Part shown: piece by piece, positions 11,209 to 23,829 of the stretch
Layout of the letters: each line of letters starts with the position of its first letter
How positions within the stretch are numbered: position 1 is the first letter of the stretch
Source: Hofstenia miamia
Taxonomy: Eukaryota > Xenacoelomorpha > Acoela
Assembly (NCBI GenBank): GCA_004352715.1
Contig: SCFE01000078.1
Coordinates: 1,600,713-1,652,743, forward strand
Reading direction: 5' to 3'
Length of the DNA: 52,031 nucleotides
Made by a program: the position numbers and the translations under genes
Notes under the pieces: model-generated
Seen by the model: the letters and a program-made list of their open reading frames with translations, nothing else
Database searches by the model: none
Told to the model about the DNA's origin: nothing

Positions 11209-12208
11209 NNNNNNNNNNNNNNNNNNNNNNNNNNNNNNNNNNNNNNNNNNNNNNNNNNNNNNNNNNNNNNNNNNNNNNNNNNNNNNNNNNNNNNNNNNNN
11301 NNNNNNNNNNNNNNNNNNNNNNNNNNNNNNNNNNNNNNNNNNNNNNNNNNNNNNNNNNNNNNNNNNNNNNNNNNNNNNNNNNNNNNNNNNNNNNNNNNNN
11401 NNNNNNNNNNNNNNNNNNNNNNNNNNNNNNNNNNNNNNNNNNNNNNNNNNNNNNNNNNNNNNNNNNNNNNNNNNNNNNNNNNNNNNNNNNNNNNNNNNNN
11501 NNNNNNNNNNNNNNNNNNNNNNNNNNNNNNNNNNNNNNNNNNNNNNNNNNNNNNNNNNNNNNNNNNNNNNNNNNNNNNNNNNNNNNNNNNNNNNNNNNNN
11601 NNNNNNNNNNNNNNNNNNNNNNNNNNNNNNNNNNNNNNNNNNNNNNNNNNNNNNNNNNNNNNNNNNNNNNNNNNNNNNNNNNNNNNNNNNNNNNNNNNNN
11701 NNNNNNNNNNNNNNNNNNNNNNNNNNNNNNNNNNNNNNNNNNNNNNNNNNNNNNNNNNNNNNNNNNNNNNNNNNNNNNNNNNNNNNNNNNNNNNNNNNNN
11801 NNNNNNNNNNNNNNNNNNNNNNNNNNNNNNNNNNNNNNNNNNNNNNNNNNNNNNNNNNNNNNNNNNNNNNNNNNNNNNNNNNNNNNNNNNNNNNNNNNNN
11901 NNNNNNNNNNNNNNNNNNNNNNNNNNNNNNNNNNNNNNNNNNNNNNNNNNNNNNNNNNNNNNNNNNNNNNNNNNNNNNNNNNNNNNNNNNNNNNNNNNNN
12001 NNNNNNNNNNNNNNNNNNNNNNNNNNNNNNNNNNNNNNNNNNNNNNNNNNNNNNNNNNNNNNNNNNNNNNNNNNNNNNNNNNNNNNNNNNNNNNNNNNNN
12101 NNNNNNNNNNNNNNNNNNNNNNNNNNNNNNNNNNNNNNNNNNNNNNNNNNNNNNNNNNNNNNNNNNNNNNNNNNNNNNNNNNNNNNNNNNNNNNNNNNNN
12201 NNNNNNNN
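11209..12208. other. Assembly gap (1000 N)
   Basis: Exactly 1000 N. Confidence 0.99.
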
Positions 12209-12408
12209 GATTGTTAGCCAAAGTTTTTTTGGAAGTTCACTAGCAGGACATGCGGTTGAAAAAATACATTGTGATGACTTGGAATTGACATCATTTAAAC
12301 ATTGTAAAACATTGTCATCTTTGCTAGTGTTGGAGATTGGGAAGACAATTGCATTATTGACTACAGGACGTCCTTGCTTGTGCTGAGTCCTTCATTTTTC
12401 TTTTACAG

Positions 12409-12608
12409 GTGCAGGAGGAGGGACCATCATCTCTTGTGTTAGTGGATTATATTTGGAGGCTGGTGGTGGAGTTGTACATAACTTGTCAAATAGAAAACCA
12501 AGTGAACCAGATGCTATGGTTTCAACAGACATTGCCATAAGAAAAATGAATTTGCATAGAAGAAAAATAATGATTTTATCTGACAATGTGGGTGAATATA
12601 TAGATTGA
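12409..12608 (+). CDS. Possible terminal exon, unrecognised
   Basis: A pyrimidine-rich tract ending TTTTCTTTTACAG (AG at 12407-12408) looks like a good 3' splice acceptor. It is followed by an open frame of about 66 codons rich in Gly at its start (GAGGGTIISCVSG) and ending in a TGA at 12606-12608. A second plus-strand frame, from the gap to a stop at 12386, is also open. No protein family was recognised. The opposite strand is open too over 12392-12586 and would encode a signal-peptide-like N-terminus, so strand and reality are both uncertain. Confidence 0.2.
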
Positions 12609-12873
12609 GTTGTTTAATCAGTCAAAACACTATGACGTCACTACAACACCCCCAGCAATTTCCACGTCCAATTATTTATGTAATATGTATAAAAAATTGG
12701 TTACATTTTAAACAATAGACTTCAAACAAATGTGTTTATTTTTGCAGTTGACATGTGTTGTATGTGAAACAGGTCTTTTTCTCAATGTTTGAAAATAATT
12801 GTTAGTTATTATTGTTACAAAAGAAAATTAATCATAAAATGTAATTCCAACAATGTAAATTCTTTGTATATAG

Positions 12874-13774
12874 TGTAGAATCATGGGGCGTGTTTAGAAG
12901 CTCAAGTGGTATGAAGGTTGCAAGGGATTACTATCGCTGAGAGCAGCCCGTGCTCTAACAAAACAAATGAAGATTGGTAGTTCTCATATTTCACTGTAGA
13001 AAAATGAACTGAAACCATTTCCAAGAAGGCATTCCAGCTAGCGACCAATTTACACAGCATCACACTGAAGCCAAATCATAAGAAACCATCCATACTTGCC
13101 AAGGTGCTAATTGTGTGTCTCAAGTTTAATTTCTAGCTCAATAACAACTTTAGCTCAGTGTTATTGTTATCTCAGGTCACATAATAAGATATAATAACGT
13201 GTAGTTACCACATATTCACGTATGCCAACAGCATATTATATTTGCATAGTGTGTTGTTAAGTGCATGTATGATTGATCAAATATAAAGCTCTTTTATTCC
13301 CTACACCTATGCGTAGCCTTAGAGCAACCACAATATAGGCTCATGTTGGTCAAGGAGTGAGTTATCATCCCAGGCACAGCAGAGTTCCTCCCACACTATC
13401 ACCGGATCTTACTAGCAGATACTTATCATATTAATAATGATGCTAAAAAGGGTTAGTAATATAAAGTAAGTAAAGAAGCAAATGTTATCCAGTGAGAATG
13501 AAATTTATTTGACATTTGCAACAATGAGTTCCCTATTTTTATACAAAGAAAAAAGGTAAATATTTACCATTTACAAAATCACTTAATTCCCTCACAAATT
13601 AAATGAGCAATTTACATGTACACTTTAATCAAGGGGAAAATTATAACAAACTTGAAACCTAAGTTCAAAACACTAAAAATCAATAAAAATCACTAAATTA
13701 ATAATGGGAATAGCACTGAATTGATCAAAGAGAGTGCCAATAAAATAAAATAAAGGGCCATGAGTGACTCTACA
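12874..13774 (-). mobile_element. Probable solo LTR (901 bp) with ATAG target duplication
   Basis: The unit starts TGTAGAATCATGG and ends GAGTGACTCTACA. Its left part (12874-13305) aligns with the LTR next to the primer site of the minus-strand element. Its right end, read on the minus strand, begins TGTAGAGTCACTCATGGCC and matches the LTR start of the plus-strand element at 21815, with shared blocks around TTGGCACTCT, TGTACATGT/TTACATGTG plus ATTGCTCATTT, and an AATAAATTT signal. ATAG lies directly outside both ends (12870-12873 and 13775-13778). A diverged copy of the flanking repeat at 13952-14022 runs through the site without the LTR. So this is an LTR left by recombination, in minus orientation. 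The extent in the middle is inferred. Confidence 0.7.
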
Positions 13775-13809
13775 ATAGAATGTCAATGGTATTTAAAAAT
13801 TATGTAATN

Positions 13810-16800
13810 AAAAAAACAAGTATGTAAACTAAATTAGCCACATAAATAAGCAAGTCACATACATTAACAAAAAGCAAGTATGTAAAATAAAACAAAATAT
13901 TTTTTTGGAAAATACTTATTAATTACGACTTTTACCGAAGAAATTTAGCAATAAAATATAATTCCAACAAAATGAGTGCTTTGTATATGGAATGTCAATG
14001 GTATTTAAAAATTATGTAATTTCTATTGAAAAATTGTTACACTTTGAACAATATATTGCAATAATTCTAATCTCATGGGATTTTTAACTTATTAATTATG
14101 TAATTCCAAAAACATATATGAATAAAAAAATTGGTTACATTTAAACAATAGACTGTAAACAAATTTGTTTGCCAACAAATATTATAACAAAAGAGAATAT
14201 GTTCCAATGATGTTTGAGATACACAGACAGCCAAAGTACATAATTACATCATATCCATGCCCACCAGGGTCAAAGGTCAATTTATGCCATGAAATAAGAC
14301 CCAATTCATACTACTATATGTAAGATTCTTTATTGGCCTCATTTATTGAATTTTACTGAACATTATTAGATCAGGCCTTTCAAGTACTCAGAATGTTAAA
14401 AACTCAAACTTGAATGAGTTCATGAAACTTGATCAGAAAACTCAGAAGAGAAATCATTAATGCTCAAACACAAACTTGTTGAAGATTCACATTAAAATCT
14501 CATAAAATATATTTATTATAAATGTTAGTTTCTTTTTCAGTTGCAAATAATTTTTTTTGACATAGCAAAACTTGGAATTAGGAAAACCTTGACTGAACTC
14601 AGAATTTTCTTCAAAAAGTTATGTAAAAGTTGAACTTGAAACATGAAAATTTGAACTCAGGTCAAGTAACACAATTTCAACTTGAAAACAATGTGCTAAA
14701 CTGCCCACAGTAGACATTGCTAGACACCATTTATAATGATTGACATTGGTTTGATACAAATATTGCCAAATTGCATCTCAAAATATTAAAAATTCTCATT
14801 CCCTAATATTTGAAAAGTGCCATTGATTATAATTTCCTAATAACTATTAAGGAAAATTATTTTTTCTATGTACTAAAAATAGAAATGGTAGCAGAATATC
14901 TTAAGCAGGGGAATACATTCAAGCATAATAATATAATCATTACCATATGATTGAATCAAGTGTTACAATAATTTGTGGTCAACATCCTATGATGAAGAGC
15001 AAGTAAACTGCATTACTTAGTTAATAAATTATTATTAAAAGCAGTATTATAATTTAAAGAGTAGATAAAGGCAATTCCTTCATGTGCATTGAAGAGGGGC
15101 AATACCAGCAAATGCACAATCTTTGTATCAAATCATCAATTCAAAGAATTTTTTTCATGTAAATCATGCAAAAAGTTAATGAAGAAATAAATGTAAATAC
15201 TGATTACATTAAACTTATATGATTATTTCAGGATAAATATAAACCAATGATTCTTCTCCATTGAATATCAGAGAAAAAAGCACTAATATTTCTTGCCAGA
15301 GGGGATAAAAACTTCAGGGTTATGCTGAAAGGAAGACCATAGCAAACTGTAAGTATTTATTGTTTTCTTAATTATGATAAGCTGGTTTATTCAATTATTC
15401 TAAATAAGAAATATACATTATTATACTATGTCTTGTTTTGATTATAGTAATACAGAATCTAATGAAAGTCTTGTACTTCATGATCAAGCAGTGTTATTGT
15501 CATGCCTCCTGTAGTGGTGCTGTGCCAAGTCATCCATTCATGTTCTGTATTCTAATTCTAGTTTCTAACATGTTGAAAGTACTTTGCATTATTAACTTGT
15601 CTGTTGTTATCCACAGGTGCTTCTGAAAAGTTTAAACTTTGATTTCACTGGATACTCCATAGATGAACTTTAGTATTTGTAGTAGTGAATGGCATATTCC
15701 TACCTGACAATAATGTTTATTCAGCATGGAAATCAGCTTAAGTCCTATTGACTGAGGAATTTGAGTTGAGCATGTATTTGCTGAAACAACAAAATAATTA
15801 ATACCTCCTAATTGTAGTACCCATTCTTAATAAAAGTAAAGAGTAACAGGAGATCAAGAGGGGAGAGTGACCATATTTAGCTGACCTGAAACATAGAATG
15901 TAGAGAAAAAGTCACATAAGACTCAAGCTGTAATTAAAAGAAAAAGAGAGAAACCCTAATTGTTCTTGGGTGCAGTGTATGAAACCTATGCTCAAAGTGT
16001 GGCTTAACTTGCTGAATTCTTCAGCTTGTTCAATTTAGGTGCTTGCAATAATAATAATTTTATTTAATGAATGGATTGAGTTGACAGAAAAATCCCTAAT
16101 CATATACATAAACTAGTGCTGAAGGATTTACTAGCCATGACTAGTCACCCCTTAGTAAAGTCAAGGCAAGTTAGCAAAACATTAATTTAAATAAATGATA
16201 GTCAAAATAAGAAGTAAGCAAAGTTTACTATTGAGAACCAAATATTAAAATTAAATCATTTATGTATAAACAGAAATAAGTAATGATGAAAAACAACATA
16301 CTTTTCTAATATGAGTAAATATTTCCAGGTCTGCACAAATAACTGTTTGAGCAGTAAAATGATAAGAAATTTCTGTGTATAAATTAGCAGAATTATTTAA
16401 ATATTTTAAACTGAAAATATCACAGTTTGTACAATTCAAATTAGGCAAATAGGAAAGTATAATAATTACAAATTCATTAATTATGTATAACTAAATGGAG
16501 TTTTGTGTAAACCAAACCAAACTGCCAAAATGTTTATTCTGCTGGGCCTTAAAAGTTTCCTTGTTATTATACAATTGCAAATATAATTAAAGTTCAATAC
16601 ATGCTTGAATTCTGTTTTATAAGTAATTTCAATTACATGTAGTTCTATATGCATGTAAACTATATTTACAATTCAGAAGCATAATTTGTAAAAAATCAAT
16701 ATTGCTTCATTAACAGGAATAACTGCCTTTTGTTAAAAAAAATTGGAACCTTTCAAATTCAATATCATCAGGTTCATTTCAAAGTTAAAACTGTTTAGCT

Positions 16801-17057
16801 TCAAAATCCTAGTATTTAACACTCATGGCTACTTGAGACAATCTGTCCCCAAAACAAAGTTCTTAATTACTGATCATTCAAATCAATAGTGCATGTTCAG
16901 ACAAGAATCTTTTGAACTATGTCAAAAAGATGCAAGCTGTTTGTGTATCTATTTGAATGATGTGTGTTCAGTTGAGCATCTTTTTGATGTATGGTAGGTT
17001 TAATAAAGTGTATTTGGATGAGCATCTTTTTAATGTATGTAATCAAATCAAAATCAC
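13810..17057. other. AT-rich repeat-bearing stretch without a gene
   Basis: I see no supported coding sequence. The flank of the solo LTR is repeated in diverged form at 13952-14022 and 14090-14210. A degenerate repeat with reiterated ACTTGAACTC-like words lies at about 14340-14700 and is related to 42320-42420. At 16048-16070 an (AAT)n run precedes TTTATTTAATG, the inverted form of a non-LTR retrotransposon tail. Short frames at 15438-15626 and 16260-16448 show no domain. Confidence 0.45.
16046..16175 (-). mobile_element. Possible non-LTR retrotransposon 3' tail
   Basis: Read on the minus strand, a GC-richer segment is followed by CATTAAATAAAAT (containing a poly(A)-type signal) and a short (ATT)n run, the pattern of a non-LTR element 3' end. 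It is only about 130 bp and has no coding remnant, so the call is tentative. Confidence 0.25.
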
Positions 17058-20000
17058 AAACAGAGAATGACATGAAGAACAACCTCTTAACAAATAAATG
17101 ATATTGTTATAACTAAAAACACAGCAAATTATTTACAATCTAATTTTAGAAAATTCAGAAAAGTAAAACAGATACAACAATTGCAATTAAAGCAAATGAT
17201 TAGAGAAGATATATCAATAGAGGAACCTTTATCTGCATAAGGCAAACAATGTAATAGAAATTGTCCATGACAATTTGGGCTGAAAGAGAAACACAAACAG
17301 CTTCATGCACAATGTTGTTTATGACTGACTCATTTACAATACAGGAGATTAACAAGTTAATCAAACCCTGAAAGCATTTAGTAATCATTTAACACTCTTA
17401 CAAAATTGTTATTTCTGATTATCAAAAAGATCAGATAAAGCAACATGGTTTTCCTGAAGAGTTCTGAAACAAAACAGACAGAGCAGTAATGAATTATTCA
17501 GCTAATGATAGAAGAAGTGTAGCCTGTATTTCACCAATATGTAACAGAATTTCTAAAAGGTCTTGATACATGTAAGGAGTTATGTCTACCACCACCAATG
17601 ATATCAATACCCTTGATCTTGACTAAATGGCTGATAAAATAAAAATCTGCAGAATGAATACCAATGTGAACTGATGAAATTTATATCAACTCATTACAAA
17701 AGCTCAGCAAATAGTTGATAGTCAACAATACAAATTGTCAATGAAAATATGAAATTTCAGTTTTGGTTGTAATGTATTAGATGATATAGATAATTACAGA
17801 ACACAAGCTTCTTTTACAATGATCCTTAAGCACATTAGTCATTCTTCAACATATTTGAATTATTTTATTCAAATCACTCAATACACAGTTGTAGAGTGCA
17901 CACTTCTGATGCTAATGCAGTCATGACACTCTTGGTAGTAATGAAGACACCTAAATTGTACACATAATTCTATGACTACTTTTGGAAATGTATAAACAAG
18001 CTAAGAAGCAGTGTAGTGATGCACCACTAATTGGAGAAACTTAACTTCATTGGTTATACCAAAAACATATAAACTGAAAAAGATGCAGTACTAAAACTAA
18101 CTGAAACCAAAACTATTATTTGGATTTCAAAAGAGGCAAAGGAATTAATCCAGAAGATGATTAAGCAGCTGTATGGCAAAAAAGAGGAGAATGTGATGTC
18201 AAACTTGTATTAACAAACAAAAATTTATGTGTTAAATTTTTAGATCAATAGGTCATGGAAAATCTGAGTCAAGTTCTATCCTGGCAGAAAATTGAAAATG
18301 AGAGCTACTTGTTTGCAAAAACCAAATTACTAGCAGGTTATTTCCATTTGAAATTTAGAAGATTAATCTTGATTAGTGAACTTGGAAGAAGCATAAAAAC
18401 TTGTGATGCAAGCATTGAAAAAAAAGAGTAAAGAAAATGAATAGAAAATTGGTTGATACAAACTATTTTTTAAATTATTCAAGTTACATGATTTCATTTT
18501 ACATATTTTATGATACATCTNGCAGACCAAGTATTTTTCCCTCTAGTCTAAATTTTCAGGAGTTTTTATTTGTTTGCAATATCATCTTTTTTGCATATAA
18601 TGAACTTAGCAAGAATACATGTTAAAGTTAATTCAGATGTATTTATGTGTAACAGTAATCATTTCAAGTGAATGCCTGGTTGTGAATATTGGAAAAAACT
18701 AGATGATCAAATAAATGATTATTTTTTATCTTTCTCTAATTATACTTTAAACACCCCTATAGGTTGTTATTAAAATAACCAAAGGTGTTGTTAAATCCTA
18801 AGAATCCTTTGTTCAATTCCTACTCTTTTATTAAATGAGTAAATTCAAACTTTTACATAAACTCTTAAAATGTCTCAGTTAAATTAGTGCTCATTTATTG
18901 AGTGGAAATTTGGAATCTTACAACATTATTAACCTTGGTTGATAATTAGATTAACAGCAAACATCCTAATGTATTTTACAAAGATGTTATCTGATTTGCA
19001 AATTACACAATAAAAGATATAATTAAAGTTAAATAATGAAATAAACTTGCAAAATAATAGACTTGTCAAGTATTAGTAAACCAACTCACTCTGCTTCCAC
19101 CTCTCCCACAGTTGCCATCTTCATGAGACATTTTGCTACAGAAGACAAGAGACAAAGCCAAATTAATCAGGTGTTGAGTAGCATAGGTGAACAAGTCTAG
19201 ATCTGAGCCACCATAATCCTAATGTTAGCAATCTTATTGCATACATAACAGTTAGATATTTACTCCTTCATTTACTGTCCAATGAACAGAACAGAGAGCC
19301 AGAAACACATGAAGGCCTGAAATGTGCATAAGGTGCTTTCACAATATTCATTACATTACAAAGCCTCTAACAGGTTACTATTGTCATCAACATAAAGACT
19401 ACACTATCAGTGAGGATGCATTTTCAGGGATAATTTCTTCAAAATTTATCATATTCTTTTGCCATCTTGACACTTCACATTGAGGACTATATGTTCCATA
19501 AATACACTTCTTTCTCCACATGGGCTCTCTATTACAATTAAGATATGCTTAAGTTTGTGCTCCATTGAATTCTTTCATCTTATCGAAACCTTCTACACTA
19601 TCACAATGTTAAGAAACTCATGTAGAGAAAAGTTTTCAACATTTGATGTGGCTATATTACTCTCAATTTCCAAAAGAAACTTTTCAGTCTTTGAAACATG
19701 ATTAACTCTATTATTTTCAATGCTGAGAAGAACCTATTCTGAAGTAATTCTACCCCATAGTTGTAAATTTTTAAAAATGAAATTCATATTTAAAGGCACA
19801 TGTCAATTTTCTTTACAATATCAATAGTACTCCTTAAAAGATCACTATTTACCATTTGGACCTAATTAGTATATAGCATTGCAAAAGAAATAAAATAATA
19901 AAATAACTATGTCACTGAAGATTTGGTGTTTTTTAGTTTAAGAAGTATTCAATGGGCACTATTCATGAAATTATAATTCTGGAATAAATTGAGAAAATTA

Positions 20001-20651
20001 AAAGTTCACAGTATGAGTTGCTTAAATCTTTTTGCCCTTGGAAAAAATTATCCTTTATTAAAGGAATATTGAAGATATTAAACAGCATCCTAATTTGATT
20101 GTGATTATTGTTTGGTACTTTTTACTGACATAAGAAACCCTGAAATTGACATATAGAATCTTAAGATTGACATAGCAAATCATGACTATATTTGGCTCAC
20201 TGTAGAATTGCAGTGGTACTGAGAAATTCAAAGGTTACCAAAGGTTGCAGAGGCTACCATTGTAGAGAGGGACCCACATTCTAGAAAAAGAGAGAACATT
20301 GGTGGTTCACTGTTCAATAAAGAAAGAACAGAAACTATCCACTGAGAATAGAATTCCAGCAGCAACCAATTCACAGGGCATCATACCAAAGCCATATCCA
20401 TGAAGCCATCCATACATGCCAAGGTGCTAATTGTGTGTCTCAAGTTTAATTTCTAGCTCAATAACAACTTTAGCTCAGAGTTCTATTATCTCAGCTCATG
20501 TAAATAAATAATAAAGCAAAAGGCACATAATTACCATGCATTCACATTTGCCAATGGCATATTATATTTGCAGTGTGTTGTTATTAAGTGCATGTATGAA
20601 ATGAAATGATCCAATTAAAAGATGTTATTCCCTAAACATATATATAGTGTA
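17058..20651. repeat. Duplicated block, copy 2 (longer)
   Basis: Near-identical to 8645-10957 across three aligned parts (17058-17547, about 18436-18872 and 19508-20651). It holds two segments missing from copy 1. The 17548-18435 segment has stretches that translate weakly on the plus strand but are full of stops. A single N at 18521 marks a join where about 165 bp known from copy 1 is missing. The right end stops exactly at the next gap. Confidence 0.85.
20201..20651 (-). mobile_element. LTR fragment of the Ty3/Gypsy-like family, cut by a gap
   Basis: Second copy of the fragment at 10505-10957, starting TGTAGAATTGCAG. In the middle (about 20430-20475) it follows the solo LTR version (AATTTCTAGCTCAATAACAAC) rather than the 10505 copy, so the two are not simply identical. 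Confidence 0.65.
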
Positions 20652-21492
20652 NNNNNNNNNNNNNNNNNNNNNNNNNNNNNNNNNNNNNNNNNNNNNNNNN
20701 NNNNNNNNNNNNNNNNNNNNNNNNNNNNNNNNNNNNNNNNNNNNNNNNNNNNNNNNNNNNNNNNNNNNNNNNNNNNNNNNNNNNNNNNNNNNNNNNNNNN
20801 NNNNNNNNNNNNNNNNNNNNNNNNNNNNNNNNNNNNNNNNNNNNNNNNNNNNNNNNNNNNNNNNNNNNNNNNNNNNNNNNNNNNNNNNNNNNNNNNNNNN
20901 NNNNNNNNNNNNNNNNNNNNNNNNNNNNNNNNNNNNNNNNNNNNNNNNNNNNNNNNNNNNNNNNNNNNNNNNNNNNNNNNNNNNNNNNNNNNNNNNNNNN
21001 NNNNNNNNNNNNNNNNNNNNNNNNNNNNNNNNNNNNNNNNNNNNNNNNNNNNNNNNNNNNNNNNNNNNNNNNNNNNNNNNNNNNNNNNNNNNNNNNNNNN
21101 NNNNNNNNNNNNNNNNNNNNNNNNNNNNNNNNNNNNNNNNNNNNNNNNNNNNNNNNNNNNNNNNNNNNNNNNNNNNNNNNNNNNNNNNNNNNNNNNNNNN
21201 NNNNNNNNNNNNNNNNNNNNNNNNNNNNNNNNNNNNNNNNNNNNNNNNNNNNNNNNNNNNNNNNNNNNNNNNNNNNNNNNNNNNNNNNNNNNNNNNNNNN
21301 NNNNNNNNNNNNNNNNNNNNNNNNNNNNNNNNNNNNNNNNNNNNNNNNNNNNNNNNNNNNNNNNNNNNNNNNNNNNNNNNNNNNNNNNNNNNNNNNNNNN
21401 NNNNNNNNNNNNNNNNNNNNNNNNNNNNNNNNNNNNNNNNNNNNNNNNNNNNNNNNNNNNNNNNNNNNNNNNNNNNNNNNNNNNNNNNNNNN
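20652..21492. other. Assembly gap (841 N)
   Basis: Non-round length, so possibly a measured gap. Confidence 0.99.
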
Positions 21493-21814
21493 GAAGAATT
21501 TATTGTTCATCAAAATTATGGTTGAATCAAAGCTATTTATAAAATTTCTACAAAAAGTACCTGCCGATTTTAAAATTCAAATGATTTGTCTGCCAATATG
21601 GCTGTTCATACGTAAGCATTAGTTTGCTCAATTTAATCTGTCAATTATCTCTTGATCGGCTAACAAGTTTCTTATTTTGACCAATATTAAATCTTAGTTG
21701 CATTTTACAAAAATAAACTAAAGTTCATTAACTAAATTTTTACAATCAATTTCAATTAATAATCATTCGACGTTATTCAGCTTTAGTTGCCTTTTTGGAT
21801 TAATGTAAATATAG

Positions 21815-22112
21815 TGTAGAGTCACTCAGGGCCTACTTTTTTCTTATTATTTTGGCACTCTGAAATAGTGTTGCATCTTTTTGACGTCTTGATTTCCTGA
21901 TTCACTGCTATCTATTTGTATCAATTTCTTTTAATTGATTATTTGAATTTCAAGTGTAGTTATTTGATAGTGTTAGTACTTGTCCCCTCAATTTGAATTA
22001 CATGTGATTGCTCATTTTAACTTAGCAAGGGAAATTGTGCTTTGAAACTGTAAACAATCCAGGTAATAAGTTACAGATTTTTGTAATACATATCTGAGTT
22101 ACTGTAGCAAAG
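21815..22112 (+). repeat. 5' LTR, portion matched by the 3' LTR
   Basis: Starts TGTAGAGTCACTCAGG after ATAG and matches 30617-30917 throughout, with scattered substitutions. The match ends at AAAGTGCA only because the 3' copy is truncated there. The LTR probably continues, since the AATAAATTTGG just beyond aligns with AATAAATTTC in the solo LTR, a likely poly(A) signal. The right boundary of this LTR is not known. Confidence 0.75.
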
Positions 22113-22487
22113 TGCAAAATAAATTTGGCTTCCTTCTACTGGTTTTGTTCTTTCTCTTTGGTGTGAGCCAGCCAGGATAGTTGTTTCCCCTGGCCATGAC
22201 TCAACTTCACTACCAATTGATACATAACTTTGCCTCTTATGTTATTTTTACTGCAGTTCTGTGCTTTTGAAGCTGTTGCCAAGCTTTGATGTTATTCTTA
22301 CTTGTTTTGGTTGTTACCTTGTTGTAGTCTTGTTCTCCTAGAATGTGGATTTAATACCATACTCTACACTGTGCTGTTACTGTTATTAGTTTTTGTTTCT
22401 CTGAACCTGGATGGAATCCATCTTGATTTGTTGGAATTGTTTTCTGAATTTTTCTTACTGTTTTTCTTGCTGTTTCTTGTCTGCTAA

Positions 22488-23690
22488 ATGGAATTTAGTG
22501 GTTTATCTCATAATGGGACTCCCACTCAGGGTCTCCCCAGTGTGAGCTTTAGCAGCCTGAATGTTGCTCCTCACACCATTGGAATTAGTTCTATTGCCTC
22601 TCTCTCCCTTGTCATTTGATCCTTACTTCATTCTACCACTGACACTGCCCTCTCTGAACCCTCAGAACTCCAAAATTGATCAACTTTGCATTGCCTTGGC
22701 TGAAGAAACTAGCCAATGCCTTGCTTGTGAGCAACACCTAGATTTGCTTTTTAGCTGAAACACAAGAACATGCCAGAGATACCCAACTGAGACAGCACCA
22801 TTTCATTGACTCAATTAAAACTCTGGAGATCTAACTCCAGATCTTGGCAACACCTCTGCCTACTTCTCCACTGCAGCAGAGCAGCCTGCCTTGTTCATCA
22901 TCTCCCCAATCTAGCCCTTCTGAGTATATCACCCATAGTGTTCTACAAAAGTGTTGGACAATTTCTCTGAATGTCTTTCAGAGCAAATCTCTGAAATGAT
23001 TTCTGCTTGCCTTCTGAGCAGCCCCATTGTCTCCACTTCTACACCATTTTCACTGCAATTCATTACCACTGTTATCTCTTTCACAGTAGAGAGCCCACCT
23101 TCATGCAGTCAGTTTTGACCCAGGTTCCCATGCTAACCATGATTTCCACTCCAATTTCATCTGTGCCAAGTGCAACAGTTTCACCTCCTGCACCTGTAAA
23201 CAACTGTGTTACCCCTACTGGTGTGACTCCAACTACTCCACCCCAGACATGCGATTTTTCCACATCTGCTCTTAAGAGTGGCCCTAGCTTTACTCAATTG
23301 ATCCTACCCATGACTGCTGCTGGAGCCAATACTGCTAACTTGTTTAATCATCATTTAATATTACCTAAATTCACAGGAAAGATTGACAAAATCTCTCAAT
23401 ATTTTGAAGAGTGGTTCTTTCTCTTTGAGTTAACCATGCAGCAGTACAAAGCTACCCAAGATGCCACCATCACTCAATTCCCAGGCTATAAGCATCATAT
23501 ATATGTTGCACAACACTACTCATATTGATAAGGATGCTGGAGATCTAAAAGCTGGTTCTTCTTTACCAAAGTCTCCTACCCCTTTGACCACTGTTGCTTC
23601 CATTGTGAAAATAGAACTCTAGTAGACTCATTGTTTCCATTGTGATCAGAAAGGGCACACTAAATCTCAGTGCTGAGCAGTTATTCATCT
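22488..23690 (+). pseudogene. gag: gag remnant with CCHC zinc knuckle, capsid part deleted
   Basis: Gag forms the particle and binds the genomic RNA. A first frame starts at Met 22488-22490 but stops after about 43 codons. Coding similarity to the minus copy then resumes in other frames. A 173-codon frame at 23007-23528 contains a Pro/Thr-rich linker and a capsid-like start (LPKFTGKIDKISQYFEEWFF). The C-terminal capsid segment seen in the minus copy (with the LLCDLSFKNGNVVQTYI type region) is missing: the sequence jumps to the segment before the zinc knuckle at about 23500. The knuckle itself, CFHCDQKGHTKSQC (C-X2-C-X4-H-X4-C), is at about 23634-23675, just after an in-frame stop. Confidence 0.75.
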
Positions 23691-23829
23691 AGTTGCAGAT
23701 GGCAAAGGTTTCATCATTGATGAACCCAGAGACCAAGAATGTTTTCTTGAGTCACCTGTTGGCTTAGCTACCCAGTCAAACTAGTCAGAGTGCCACCTCC
23801 TAGAAAACATGTGCATAACATTCTGGTAA

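Noticed and set aside
12392-12586. Minus-strand 64-codon frame with a signal-peptide-like start
   Set aside because: It lies exactly opposite a good plus-strand splice acceptor and an open frame. Neither strand has homology evidence, so I list only the plus-strand option at low confidence.
8787-17388. Conserved 62-aa minus-strand ORF at 8787-8975 and 17200-17388
   Set aside because: The conservation only reflects the duplicated DNA block. No domain and no codon-level constraint can be shown.
17548-19507. Intron loss as explanation for segments missing in the shorter duplicated block
   Set aside because: The boundaries do not show GT-AG ends and the block has no gene structure.
22155-22175. 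Primer site of the plus-strand element at TGGTGTGAGCC
   Set aside because: No LTR end CA precedes it, and it does not match the tRNA-Trp site of the sister element.
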